A DNA stretch of 6,702 nt from Betaproteobacteria bacterium (GTDB lineage Bacteria; Pseudomonadota; Gammaproteobacteria; Burkholderiales; Rhodocyclaceae), in assembly GCA_025997075.1 (NCBI GenBank), contig BNUC01000172.1, positions 1 through 6,702 of the forward strand. The letters are read 5' to 3'. This document shows, in pieces, positions 1 to 6,606 of the stretch. The translations under genes and the position numbers were made by a program. The notes beneath the pieces were generated by a model. The model did no database searches, was not told the origin of the DNA, and worked only from the letters and a program-made list of their open reading frames with translations. Each line of letters begins with the position of its first letter. The stretch's first letter is position 1.

Positions 1-1
1 G

Positions 2-370
2 CATAGCAACGACGACACCCTCACGGCGGAAGACATGGCGCTGGGCTACAAACAGCAACAGCGAGTGGAAGAAGCCTGGCGAACGATGAAGAGCGGCTTG
101 AAGATGCGTCCCGTGTTTCACTGGGCGTCGCATCGCATTCACGCCCACATTGCCCTCACCGTACTCTCCCTCTTACTGGAACGCGCCATCGAACACGCTT
201 GTCAGGACACTTGGCGCAACATCAGGAATGACCTGAAACAAATTCAACTGGCGCAATTGTCCAGCCCCAACAGTCGCGTCTGGCAAGTCACGGAACCCTC
301 GACGGATGCCGTTAAACGATTGAAAGCATTGAAGATTAAGCCGCCCAAGCCCATCCTGAATCTGGATTGA
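2..370 (+). mobile_element. IS4/IS1634-type transposase, C-terminal 122 residues (cut by window edge)
   Basis: This is the 3' end of a DDE transposase gene. The frame is open from the first bases of the window (HSNDDTLTAEDMALGYK...) and runs through the ATG at 35, so that ATG is internal and the gene starts outside the window. The stretch YKQQQRVEEAWRTMKSGL followed by RPVFHWASHRIHAHIAL is the hallmark C-terminal block of IS4/IS1634-type transposases. It carries the catalytic Glu of the DDE triad within the Y-R-E-K signature, then a hydrophobic helix (ALTVLSLLLERAIEHA). The tail (DTWRNIRNDLKQIQLAQL, then WQVTEPS) is also typical of this group. It ends at a TGA and converges on the minus-strand cluster. 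Whether the element is intact cannot be judged, since most of the gene lies outside. The family call is from remembered motifs, with IS1634 more likely than other IS4-like groups. Confidence 0.85.
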
Positions 371-734
371 GCGCGTTCCCCGCCTAGATACACACCCCTT
401 TCGGTTACTTCGCCGGAGGCCTTGCGCTATGCGCCTTCCAGAGGTGTGTGTGTCTTAGCGGTGTCAAAGTCGGGCGGTATGATGCCGCAGCCACCTTCCT
501 CCGACGAGCTATTTACTGCCCATTCTCGGACGGCGGCTGTTCAGGCCAACTCCACATGCCACGAAAAGCAATTTGCTGAACTTGACGCACACAACTGCAT
601 AGTGAGCCGAGTATGCACAGGCAGACTACAACCGTTAACGTGGAAAAATTTCAAACTGAGACACTACCGTCCCGAGCCTAGTCATATCGACAACGGTAAG
701 ATGTGACAAAGCCCCCCTGTTCATTACAAACTCC
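371..734. other. Intergenic stretch with no recognised gene
   Basis: This stretch separates two convergent genes: the transposase on plus and the hydrolase on minus. Besides the nested inverted repeat in its first 85 bases, I see no conserved protein, tRNA or convincing terminator. An open frame at 422-706 (+) encodes a low-complexity-free but unfamiliar 94-residue peptide with no good Shine-Dalgarno, and is best treated as chance. The right terminal inverted repeat of the IS should lie somewhere here. It cannot be fixed, because the left end of the element is outside the window. The composition drops sharply after about 720, where the AT-rich 3' end of the hydrolase begins. Confidence 0.6.
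386..455. repeat. Imperfect nested inverted repeat just downstream of the transposase stop
   Basis: The arms at 386-399 (agatacacacccct) and 442-455 (aggtgtgtgtgtct) pair at 12 of 14 positions without gaps, enclosing 42 bases. Inside lies a smaller dyad: ggaggc at 415-420 faces gccttcc at 433-439 with one bulge, and GCGC-TAT-GCGC sits at 424-434. It begins 16 bases after the transposase stop at 370. No T-tract follows on either strand, so it is not a standard intrinsic terminator. It may be a structure near the 3' end of the IS, or a transcript-end hairpin. The pairing is seen directly; the role is inferred. Confidence 0.45.
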
Positions 735-1490
735 TCAATTTGGATAAACATTTTGATCAATAACTGTAATTTCGTGACCAGGAATGATATGCGCATTGAT
801 ATTTTCTATTTTTTTCAAAGTTTCATAATATTCAAACAAATCAACATGCACTCCAGAAGGATGTATCAATCCGAATGTTTTATTCTCCAGAGCATCATTT
901 ATCTGAACAGCGTCACCGGCGATCAAATATTTTCCCTTTTCCGTGTCGACCAATACCCCCTGGCTCCCGGGCGTATGGCCGGGGAGGAAAATTAGTTCGA
1001 TCCCATCCGCCAGCGGATGGTCGCCGTCAACAATTACAAATTGTTCTTTTGTGCATTCCCAAGGAGGAGTCAGCCCCATGTGCGCACATTCATAGGCCCG
1101 ATACTGCGTCGGGAGTGGGAACTGCGCGAATTCCAGTTCCTTCTTCTGTACATAGATTTTCGCATGGGGAAACATGTCGTTATGAAAGCAATGATCCCAG
1201 TGCAGATGCGTATTGACGACGATCTTGATATCTTCAGGACTAACGTCATGTTGTTGCAGTTGGCGAGATAACGTCATTTCTTCAGTAATTGTCACAGGCA
1301 TATGATACTTTTTAGCCCATTCTTCTCCGCAACAGCCCGTATCAACCAGGATCGGACTCTCTCCGCCTTTGATCAGAAACGCCAGCATGACGCAGGGGAT
1401 TTTTGTTCCCGGGTTTCTGGCGTAACAAAGGGAAGATTGATCCAACAGCATTGTACCGAGAGGCAGTGGATATATTTGATACTTGCTCAT
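735..1490 (-). CDS. Metallo-beta-lactamase-fold hydrolase, N-acyl-homoserine-lactonase-like (251 aa)
   Basis: A probable cytoplasmic dinuclear-zinc hydrolase, with no signal peptide. Zinc-binding motifs visible in order are VDTG (Asp50), THLHWDH (His95, His97, Asp99, His100), GHTPGS (His172), AGDA (Asp193) and IPGHE (His239). This is the full ligand set of the metallo-beta-lactamase superfamily, and the HLHWDHC form with this length (about 250 aa) is typical of the AHL-lactonase-like branch. Related proteins open lactones or hydrolyse esters, but the branch is functionally broad and many members have unknown substrates, so quorum quenching is not established. The ATG at 1490 lies 9 bases after the dctM stop. 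Its Shine-Dalgarno AGGAG (1497-1501) overlaps that stop codon, so it is almost certainly translated with the TRAP operon. I infer that it acts on the transported compound or a product of it. It is the last gene of the cluster, and its 3' end is notably AT-rich. Confidence 0.9.
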   Translation of the reverse strand: MSKYQIYPLPLGTMLLDQSSLCYARNPGTKIPCVMLAFLIKGGESPILVDTGCCGEEWAKKYHMPVTITEEMTLSRQLQQHDVSPEDIKIVVNTHLHWDHCFHNDMFPHAKIYVQKKELEFAQFPLPTQYRAYECAHMGLTPPWECTKEQFVIVDGDHPLADGIELIFLPGHTPGSQGVLVDTEKGKYLIAGDAVQINDALENKTFGLIHPSGVHVDLFEYYETLKKIENINAHIIPGHEITVIDQNVYPN

Positions 1491-1496
1491 GGCTAG

Positions 1497-1501
1497 CTCC
1501 T
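1497..1501 (-). promoter_or_regulatory. Shine-Dalgarno of the hydrolase overlapping the dctM stop codon
   Basis: On the minus strand AGGAG lies 6 bases before the hydrolase ATG. Its first two bases are the last two of the dctM TAG stop (1502-1500). A ribosome terminating on dctM therefore sits on this site, which supports translational coupling and the choice of start. Confidence 0.75.
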
Positions 1502-2774
1502 ATTTCATCATGTTGGGCAGTAAGAGTACGATTTCGGGGAAGACGATCAGCACGGCCAGCACAAGTACTGCGCACAGGATATACGCCCACAAATGCCTGT
1601 TGATAATGATGTCGACCTTTTCGTTCATGAGACCCGCTGCTACGTACAGGTTCATGCCCACCGGAGGCGTGAGCATTCCGATACCCATGGTGATGACGAA
1701 AATGACGCCGAAAAATACTGGCGAAATGCCGTACTTCGGGAGGAGAGGAGAGAGAATTGGCGCCAGGATGAGAATGGCCGGAGTTGTTTCCATGAAAGTT
1801 CCCACAATCAGGAACAACAAGACCGTCATAGCCATAAACATCTGTGGCGTGTTGGCAATGTCCAAAACGAAGGCGGCGATTTGGCCGGGAATCTGAGCTC
1901 GCGTCATCAGGTAGCCGAAAACCGAAGCTCCCCCGACAATGAACATGACCACAGCCGACGTAATGACCGCGCTGCGGAATACGGAATAAATGGTTTTCGC
2001 GTCCAGTTCCTTGTATATGAAAATGCCCACGATAAAGCCGTACAGAACGGCAATCGCAGCAGCCTCCGTCGGCGTAAACACACCGGCGTAGATGCCGCCC
2101 AGCACGATCAGGGGCATCACCAGCGCCAACAGGGCCTCTTTGAAAGAGATAAATACTTCCCTAATAGAAAAGGGCTTGGGCTTGGGCAGGTGTCGGAATC
2201 CGAAAGCAATGCCGTATATGGACATACCCATCGCGAGCGCGAACCCGGGGATGATGCCCCCGATAAACATGTCGCCAATGGAGGTTCCGGTTGAAATTCC
2301 GTAAATGACCATGGGGGTGCTGGGGGGAATGACAATCCCGAGCCAGCCGCCGGATGCGACCGTCGTTAAGGCAAAATTTTTGGGATACCCCGCACGGATC
2401 ATGGCCGGAACCATAATAGAGCCTATCGCCACGACCGTGGCGGAGGAAACGCCCGATATGGAACCAAAAAATGCACAGGCGAAGAACGAAACTACGGCAA
2501 GCCCGCCGGGCAGCCAACCGACCAATGAGTTGGCAAGATTGACAAGACGGCTGGAAACGCCCCCTTTGTCTAACAGACCGCCGGAAATGACGAAAAACGG
2601 AATTGCCATCAGCGCATACATATTTATGGAGTTATAAAACCTTTGCGCAATGACTGTCGGCGGTATATTCCCATAAATGAGCATAGGACCCAATGCCCCG
2701 CCCAGCAGAGCAATCGCAATGGGTGCGCCCAGCAGTGTCATCACGCCAAAAATTCCGAAGATTGCAAGAATCAT
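1500..2774 (-). CDS. dctM: TRAP transporter large membrane subunit DctM (424 aa)
   Basis: The large inner-membrane subunit of a tripartite ATP-independent periplasmic transporter, which forms the translocation path and couples solute uptake to a sodium gradient. Length matches the family (about 425 aa) and hydrophobic segments run along the whole chain. Family motifs in order are GSISGVSSATVVAIGSIMVP (104-123), IVIPPSTPMVIYGISTG (147-163) followed by GDMFIGGIIPG (167-177), GVFTPTEAAAIAVLYG (231-246), GTFMETTPAILILAPI (325-340) and GMLTPPVGMNLYVAAGL (366-382). No key motif is missing. The start ATG overlaps the dctQ TGA in an ATGA (2771-2774). A strong Shine-Dalgarno, GGGGGGA at 2782-2788, lies inside dctQ, so the two membrane subunits are translationally coupled. 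Substrate cannot be read from this subunit. Confidence 0.96.
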   Translation of the reverse strand: MILAIFGIFGVMTLLGAPIAIALLGGALGPMLIYGNIPPTVIAQRFYNSINMYALMAIPFFVISGGLLDKGGVSSRLVNLANSLVGWLPGGLAVVSFFACAFFGSISGVSSATVVAIGSIMVPAMIRAGYPKNFALTTVASGGWLGIVIPPSTPMVIYGISTGTSIGDMFIGGIIPGFALAMGMSIYGIAFGFRHLPKPKPFSIREVFISFKEALLALVMPLIVLGGIYAGVFTPTEAAAIAVLYGFIVGIFIYKELDAKTIYSVFRSAVITSAVVMFIVGGASVFGYLMTRAQIPGQIAAFVLDIANTPQMFMAMTVLLFLIVGTFMETTPAILILAPILSPLLPKYGISPVFFGVIFVITMGIGMLTPPVGMNLYVAAGLMNEKVDIIINRHLWAYILCAVLVLAVLIVFPEIVLLLPNMMK

Positions 2775-3346
2775 GACAACGTCCCCCCGCCTTCAATTTC
2801 CAGGATCGGCTTTTCCAGCAGGTAGTCGTTGATAAACAGGAAAATCGACTGCAGCAGACAGATGGCAAAAAGAAAACTCATCGTGTAATAGATAATGTAA
2901 TAGGGGGCTCTGAGTGCTGCGGTAAAAGAATCGAATTGCATGCTTTGGGAGGCGAGTTTAAACGAAATAAAACACAAAGCGCAGTACATTCCCATTACAA
3001 CAAAAGACATAATAATCTTTACAACCTTGCCTGTAATTCCGGAAATTGCGTCTACAAGGAGTCCAACGCCAAGGTGAGACTTTGAACGCACGCCAAGACT
3101 GATGCCGACCACCGTACTCCCAAACAGCAAGTGCATTGAGATTTCTTCTCCATAAACATTAGGCATCCTTAAAACAAAGCGCATAAAAATACCGATTAAA
3201 ACAATCACAATCATGAATGCAAAAAAAACGATTCCAATATTGGTTTCCACCTTCGTAAGATACTTGTCGAATGTATAGATACATCGCGCTAAAGTCGTAT
3301 TTTGCATATATCCACCATGAAGATTTACGGAACCAGCGATGTTCAC
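2771..3346 (-). CDS. dctQ: TRAP transporter small membrane subunit DctQ (191 aa, GTG start)
   Basis: The small four-helix inner-membrane subunit that pairs with DctM. Hydrophobic segments lie near residues 37-60 (starting IGIVFFAFMIVIVLIGIFMR), 70-84, 106-130 and 150-173. Between the first two is the conserved YGEEISMHLLFGSTVVGISLGV stretch, followed by the RSKSHLGVGLL region that fits the DctQ consensus of an acidic pair, then G-x-R-x-x-x-H. The start chosen is GTG at 3346, because AAGGA (3354-3358) stands 7 bases upstream, just after the dctP stop. An internal ATG at 3307 (residue 14, MQNTTLARC) with GGTGG close upstream would give 178 aa, nearer the usual short N-terminus, and is a real alternative. 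GC content is low (about 39% over 2881-3060), well below the upstream thiolase block. The gene lies 17 bases after dctP and overlaps dctM by 4. Confidence 0.93.
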   Translation of the reverse strand: MNIAGSVNLHGGYMQNTTLARCIYTFDKYLTKVETNIGIVFFAFMIVIVLIGIFMRFVLRMPNVYGEEISMHLLFGSTVVGISLGVRSKSHLGVGLLVDAISGITGKVVKIIMSFVVMGMYCALCFISFKLASQSMQFDSFTAALRAPYYIIYYTMSFLFAICLLQSIFLFINDYLLEKPILEIEGGGTLS

Positions 3347-3363
3347 CGCCAGTTCCTTTGTCT

Positions 3364-4359
3364 CTATTTCGAAGAAGCGCGGTAATCATCCCACAGTTGC
3401 TGAGGAATGAAGCTCGGCACAAACTGAGGGTAGATATTTTTTTCAGCAAATTGCTGCCACTCGGCTTGCTCGGCTTCGGTATACTGGGTCACTATCAGCC
3501 CAGCTTTTTGCATTGTTTCGCGCCAGTTGTCTTCCATTTCCTGGCGAACCTTACGGGAGTGCAGTTTGGCCTGTTCGGCGGCCTTAACAACCCATCCCTG
3601 CTGCTCCGGCGTCAGGGAATTCCAGCGCTGCAAGCTCATGGACAACACGACCGTGCTAGGCCAGGAGCGCAACATGCTGAGGTAACGGGCGTGCTCGTAA
3701 AAGGAAAAAGAATAAATGGTTCCGATAGGATTGATTGTGCCGTCCACTGTGCCGTTTTGCAGCATGGTGTACACTTCGGACGTTGCGGACTGCACGGGGT
3801 TGGCGCCAAAGGCCTTTAACGAAGTGATGTAACCGGGAGCCTCCATGCAACGTATATTCAGGCCTTTCAAATCAGAAGGTTTTTTCAATTCTTTATTTTT
3901 AGTAAGAAACACACCAAAACCTGGGTCAATGAAAGCAAGTCCCTTGATATTTTGTTTTTGAAGGCCGTCCAGCAATTTCGCGCCGAACTTGCTGTCATAG
4001 GTTTTATAAACGCTTTCATAGCTTGAAAAAACGAAAGGCATATCAAAGACACTAAAGGATTTGTCAAAGTTTGAAAGTGTGGCAACCCCGCCAAGTGCCA
4101 TATCCACAGACCCCAATTGATTACCTTCTTGTAATTCTCGCTCAGAGCCAAGTTGGCTGCTGTGGTAGGTCTTAACTTCAATGGAGCCGCTGGACAGTTC
4201 CTTCAATACTTTCGCAAAATGATTGGCCGCCTGACCGGTGGGAGTTGCTTCAGCCAAGGCGTAGCCGAGATCAAGGGAAAGCGGTTGGGCTGCCTGAGTG
4301 ATGCTGGTCAGTGATAAGGAGAGCACTCCTGCCAAAATAAGTGTTATAGACCGTTTCAT
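3364..4359 (-). CDS. dctP: TRAP transporter periplasmic solute-binding protein DctP (331 aa)
   Basis: The periplasmic binding protein that captures the substrate and delivers it to DctQM. It starts with a Sec-type signal peptide: MKRS, a hydrophobic core (ITLILAGVLSLSL) and a cleavage region around TQAA (residues 21-24). The mature part shows DctP family features: GxELGSERELQEG-type text as SSQLGSERELQEGNQLGSVD, the LKGLNIRCMEAPGY block whose Arg170 matches the conserved ligand-carboxylate-binding arginine, and LQNGTVDGTINPIGTIYS (Asn210 region). This supports an organic acid ligand but not its identity. The start is the ATG at 4359, because GGGAG (4367-4371) is 7 bases upstream. The ATG at 4365 is too close to that site, and the TTG at 4383 would spoil the signal peptide N-terminus. 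It is the first gene of the TRAP operon, separated by 88 bases from the DUF35 gene. Confidence 0.95.
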   Translation of the reverse strand: MKRSITLILAGVLSLSLTSITQAAQPLSLDLGYALAEATPTGQAANHFAKVLKELSSGSIEVKTYHSSQLGSERELQEGNQLGSVDMALGGVATLSNFDKSFSVFDMPFVFSSYESVYKTYDSKFGAKLLDGLQKQNIKGLAFIDPGFGVFLTKNKELKKPSDLKGLNIRCMEAPGYITSLKAFGANPVQSATSEVYTMLQNGTVDGTINPIGTIYSFSFYEHARYLSMLRSWPSTVVLSMSLQRWNSLTPEQQGWVVKAAEQAKLHSRKVRQEMEDNWRETMQKAGLIVTQYTEAEQAEWQQFAEKNIYPQFVPSFIPQQLWDDYRASSK

Positions 4360-4381
4360 ATACATACTCCCTTTCTTTGTC

Positions 4382-4415
4382 AAAAAAATCTATCCCACAT
4401 CACTTACCGATGTGG
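4382..4415 (-). terminator. Dyad plus T-tract between the DUF35 gene and dctP (weak terminator or attenuator)
   Basis: On the minus strand CCACATC (4415-4409) and GATGTGG (4401-4395) form a perfect 7-base stem around a 7-base loop. GATAGA-like spacer bases and then seven T residues (4388-4382) follow. The T-tract begins 6 bases after the stem, further than in a textbook intrinsic terminator, and the stem is only 4/7 GC. It could end transcription of the thiolase/DUF35 block, attenuate read-through into dctP, or be an operator dyad. Only 22 bases separate the T-tract from the dctP start, too few for a separate promoter downstream of it. Confidence 0.4.
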
Positions 4416-4447
4416 TGCATGGCCGCGATGCCCAAAGGGGGTGGACA

Positions 4448-4870
4448 TTAGGCATCCGCGAATTCGAACCGGGGTAAGGCAACGCCGTCATCCATGGCTG
4501 TGACGACGAGTCTGACGCGGCGTCCAATGAGCTTATCTCCCGGCTCTGGATTCGTCGTCAGGTTACTGATGATTGTCTGCCCTTCATCGAGACAGACGGC
4601 GATGACGTTGTACGGAGCGGGATACTGGGGCAGATACTGTTTGTGGAATGTCACCCACGAGAGAATCTTTCCTTCTCCACTGACGGGCTTCCATTCGTAT
4701 CTCGAGGAAAGGCATGTCGGACAGGCTGGTCCCGGAGGATAGCGCCGTGCGCCGCAATCCGAGCAGCATTGCAGATACATTTGGCCTGTCTGTTTGAGAT
4801 AGTCCCAGAAAGGTTGGTCGTAGAGGCCAAGGATGCGCGAGGGGGTAGCTGTGATTTGCATGGTATTCAT
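4448..4870 (-). CDS. DUF35 zinc-ribbon/OB-fold protein, partner of the thiolase-fold enzyme (140 aa)
   Basis: A small protein of the DUF35 (rubredoxin-like zinc ribbon plus OB-fold) family, which binds acyl-CoA and forms complexes with thiolase-superfamily enzymes. The N-terminal helix region includes FWDYLKQTGQ (21-30). The zinc ribbon follows, with ligands Cys36, Cys39, Cys50 and Cys53 (CSDC and CPTC). The OB-fold fills about residues 60-138 (GEGKILSWVTFHKQYLP, then PYNVIAVCLDEG, then GRRVRLVV). Length is normal for the family and all four zinc ligands are present. It starts 3 bases after the thiolase stop, with GGGG about 10 bases upstream of the ATG. A second ATG three codons later (4861) is possible. 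Strict pairing with the preceding gene suggests a fixed complex, as in the Ltp2-DUF35 steroid side-chain aldolase or archaeal thiolase/HMG-CoA synthase assemblies. The active-site residues of the neighbour favour the first. Confidence 0.93.
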   Translation of the reverse strand: MNTMQITATPSRILGLYDQPFWDYLKQTGQMYLQCCSDCGARRYPPGPACPTCLSSRYEWKPVSGEGKILSWVTFHKQYLPQYPAPYNVIAVCLDEGQTIISNLTTNPEPGDKLIGRRVRLVVTAMDDGVALPRFEFADA

Positions 4871-4873
4871 ATG

Positions 4874-6031
4874 TTATACCCCATAAATGATGGAAGTAGC
4901 CTTCCCTGCGATGTCAGACGTATAGTGAACACGTTGGCAATCTCGGATCTGGCGCGCGCCGCACTCACCTCGCAACTGTCTGACGCATTCTATCTGGTGG
5001 TTCCAGCCCTGCATGTAACTTTCGGATAGATGTCCCCCACTGGTGTTGACCGGTAGCTTGCCGGCGAGCCCGATGCCTTCTTCCCGCATGAAGCGGCCGG
5101 CTTCGCCGGTCTTGCAGTAGCCATAGCCTTCGAGTGCGAGAGCGACGTGGACGGAGAAACTATCATATACTTGTAGGATATCTATATCTTTCGGATCGAG
5201 GCCGGAAATACCGAATATCTGCTCCGCAGCGGCTTGCTGAGCGGATCGGTAGAAATCTGTCAGACGAGGTTCGAGGCTCGTGGCTCCTTTGTTGATATCA
5301 AAACGGCTGAGTGCTTCGATGAATACCGGCCTGGATGACATTTTTTTTGCCAGCTCCGCTTCAGCGATGATTAGCGCGACTCCTCCGTCATTGATAAGAC
5401 AGTAGTCGAACAGACGCAGCGGCTCGGTGATGTACGGCGCGGCCATGTAGTCCTCGATCGTGATGCGCTTGCGCTGGATCGCATGGGGGTTGAGCGACGC
5501 CCCCTCTCGCTGGGTCACGGCAACGTGTCCGAGGTCACGCTCGGTGACACCGAATAATTCACTGTAGCGCCGGAACATCAGCGCATAGAGGGCACCCTGC
5601 GACGTCATCCCCCAGGGGGAATGATAAACATAGGAAAGATACTGGTCTGCACCCTGCGCCTGCGGTCCACCGTACTGCGTTTGCGCCGAACGCTGGTCGT
5701 TGCCGTAGACGAGGGCGACCACGTTCGCCTGCCCGCTTTCGATGGCCATGCAGGCCTGGAAGACAGACATGACTGCGTCGGACTGGTCGCCCCAGCGTAC
5801 GTTCATGTCCAGAATCTCGGCCATCCGCTCGTAAGCGGTCGTGGGGCCGACTATCAGGCCGTCAATCTGGCCGCGCGCCACACCTGCGTCGGAAAGCGCG
5901 TTGCGGAAAGCAGTCACGGCATACCCGTAACTGTCGTCGGGACGCTCGCCCGCCCGGGTACGCGCCCAATCCCCCACCCAGTCAGTATGCCCGACACCGA
6001 TGACGGCTGCTATGCGTTTTGATCTTTTCAT
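4874..6031 (-). CDS. Thiolase-superfamily protein, probable Ltp2-like acyl-CoA retro-aldolase (385 aa)
   Basis: A cytoplasmic thiolase-fold enzyme of the SCP-x/lipid-transfer-protein branch, of normal length. Seen in order: IDGLIVGP (56-63), the dimer-interface helix AVMSVFQACMAIESGQANVV (86-105), FDYCLINDGGVALIIAEA (208-225), LQVYDSFSVHVALALEGYGY (286-305), and NTSGGHLSESYMQG (329-342). By alignment in my head, the nucleophilic Cys of true thiolases falls at Gln83/Ser84. The His of the NxSGGxxxxGHP motif is replaced by Tyr339, and the NEAF/HDCF motif reads YDSF with Tyr289. Cys94 is in the following helix and is not the nucleophile. Two tyrosines 50 residues apart match the pair reported for the Ltp2 aldolase, so retro-aldol cleavage of a beta-hydroxyacyl-CoA is more likely than thiolysis. 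The start ATG overlaps the upstream CoA-transferase stop (ATGA 6028-6031), with CGGAG at 6039-6043. The GC content is clearly higher than in the TRAP genes. Confidence 0.9.
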   Translation of the reverse strand: MKRSKRIAAVIGVGHTDWVGDWARTRAGERPDDSYGYAVTAFRNALSDAGVARGQIDGLIVGPTTAYERMAEILDMNVRWGDQSDAVMSVFQACMAIESGQANVVALVYGNDQRSAQTQYGGPQAQGADQYLSYVYHSPWGMTSQGALYALMFRRYSELFGVTERDLGHVAVTQREGASLNPHAIQRKRITIEDYMAAPYITEPLRLFDYCLINDGGVALIIAEAELAKKMSSRPVFIEALSRFDINKGATSLEPRLTDFYRSAQQAAAEQIFGISGLDPKDIDILQVYDSFSVHVALALEGYGYCKTGEAGRFMREEGIGLAGKLPVNTSGGHLSESYMQGWNHQIECVRQLRGECGARQIRDCQRVHYTSDIAGKATSIIYGV

Positions 6032-6606
6032 TTGAACACTCCGGAGGCTTCAAAGTTATCCAATTCGTCCGATTTCAGCCCGAGCAGTCCGGACAGGACC
6101 TTCCGGGTGTGCTCGCCCAAGAGTGGCGGCCTGACGAGTTCTATCCTCTCGCCGTCGACGCGATACGGTGGCGAAGCGTACAGGCTGCGGCCCAACTCGG
6201 GATGGTCGACGCGCTGCCAGTATGCACGCGCGGCGAGTTGAGCGTCGTTCTCGATCAGGTACCGGGCGTTGGCGACATGAGCGGCGGGAATGCCGGCCTG
6301 CCGTAACGCGGCGGCGACTTCGCCCACCTCGCGCCCTTTTGTCCAGGCGGTAACAATCTCATCAAGGGCGACGCGGTTGGCTACCCTGTCCCGGGGGGTT
6401 GCATAATCGGGAACATCGGCGAGGGCAGGCTGTTCCATGAGGGCCACCAAGGCGCGCCACGCCTGATCCGAATCAACTGCAACCGCGCACCACGAATCCT
6501 CGCCCTTGCACCTGTAGATGCCGTGAGGAGCCATTTCCCGGGAGGTGTTCGAACCTTGCGGCGGGTCTTCGCCGGCTAAGGAACTGTTACCAAACAAACT
6601 AGGCAA
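6028..6606 (-). pseudogene. CaiB/BaiF (family III) CoA-transferase, C-terminal part only, truncated beside an IS
   Basis: This matches the C-terminal half of family III CoA-transferases, which move CoA between acyl-CoA and a free carboxylic acid. Recognisable text is GSNTSREMAPHGIYRCKGED (18-37 of the open frame, like the family's GNRSPxxAPHGVYxCxGED), DQAWRALVALM (48-58), AAALRQAGIPAAHVANARYL (98-117) and YWQRVDHPELG (129-139), then the usual PPLLGEHTRKVL end. Intact members are about 400 aa. Here the N-terminal half with the catalytic aspartate is absent and the frame runs straight into the TAA of a transposase at 6609-6607. No Shine-Dalgarno or convincing start is visible; TTG at 6606 is merely the first codon after that stop. 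Homology seems to begin about residues 11-18 (near 6573-6553), so IS-derived bases likely occupy the start. The stop is coupled to the thiolase start by ATGA. The gene is probably non-functional, although read-through transcription could still pass through it. Confidence 0.85.

Noticed and set aside
422..706. 94-residue open frame on plus after the transposase
   Set aside because: The product is unfamiliar, has no good Shine-Dalgarno, overlaps the inverted repeat and probably lies partly inside IS end sequence, so it reads as a chance frame.
371..734. CRISPR array, tRNA or riboswitch in the gap
   Set aside because: No regularly spaced direct repeats, no cloverleaf and no recognisable aptamer core were seen on either strand.
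735..1490. Calling the hydrolase a quorum-quenching AHL lactonase
   Set aside because: The zinc motifs support the superfamily and the AHL-lactonase-like branch only. The TRAP context points as well to a nutrient lactone or ester.
1593..2294. 233-residue open frame on plus opposite dctM
   Set aside because: It is rich in His, Arg, Asn and Asp, as expected from the antisense of a membrane-protein gene. It has no family motif, whereas the minus strand encodes a canonical DctM.
3271..3819. 182-residue open frame on plus opposite dctP and dctQ
   Set aside because: It lies antisense to two clear genes, spans their junction and carries no recognisable domain.
4358..4383. TTGACA on minus (4383-4378) with TATATG 16 bases later, resembling a sigma-70 promoter
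   Set aside because: The -10 would overlap the dctP start codon, so transcription would begin inside the gene and remove its Shine-Dalgarno. A chance match is more likely.
5621..6022. 133-residue open frame on plus opposite the thiolase gene
   Set aside because: It is an antisense shadow in GC-rich sequence. The minus-strand thiolase motifs explain the region fully.
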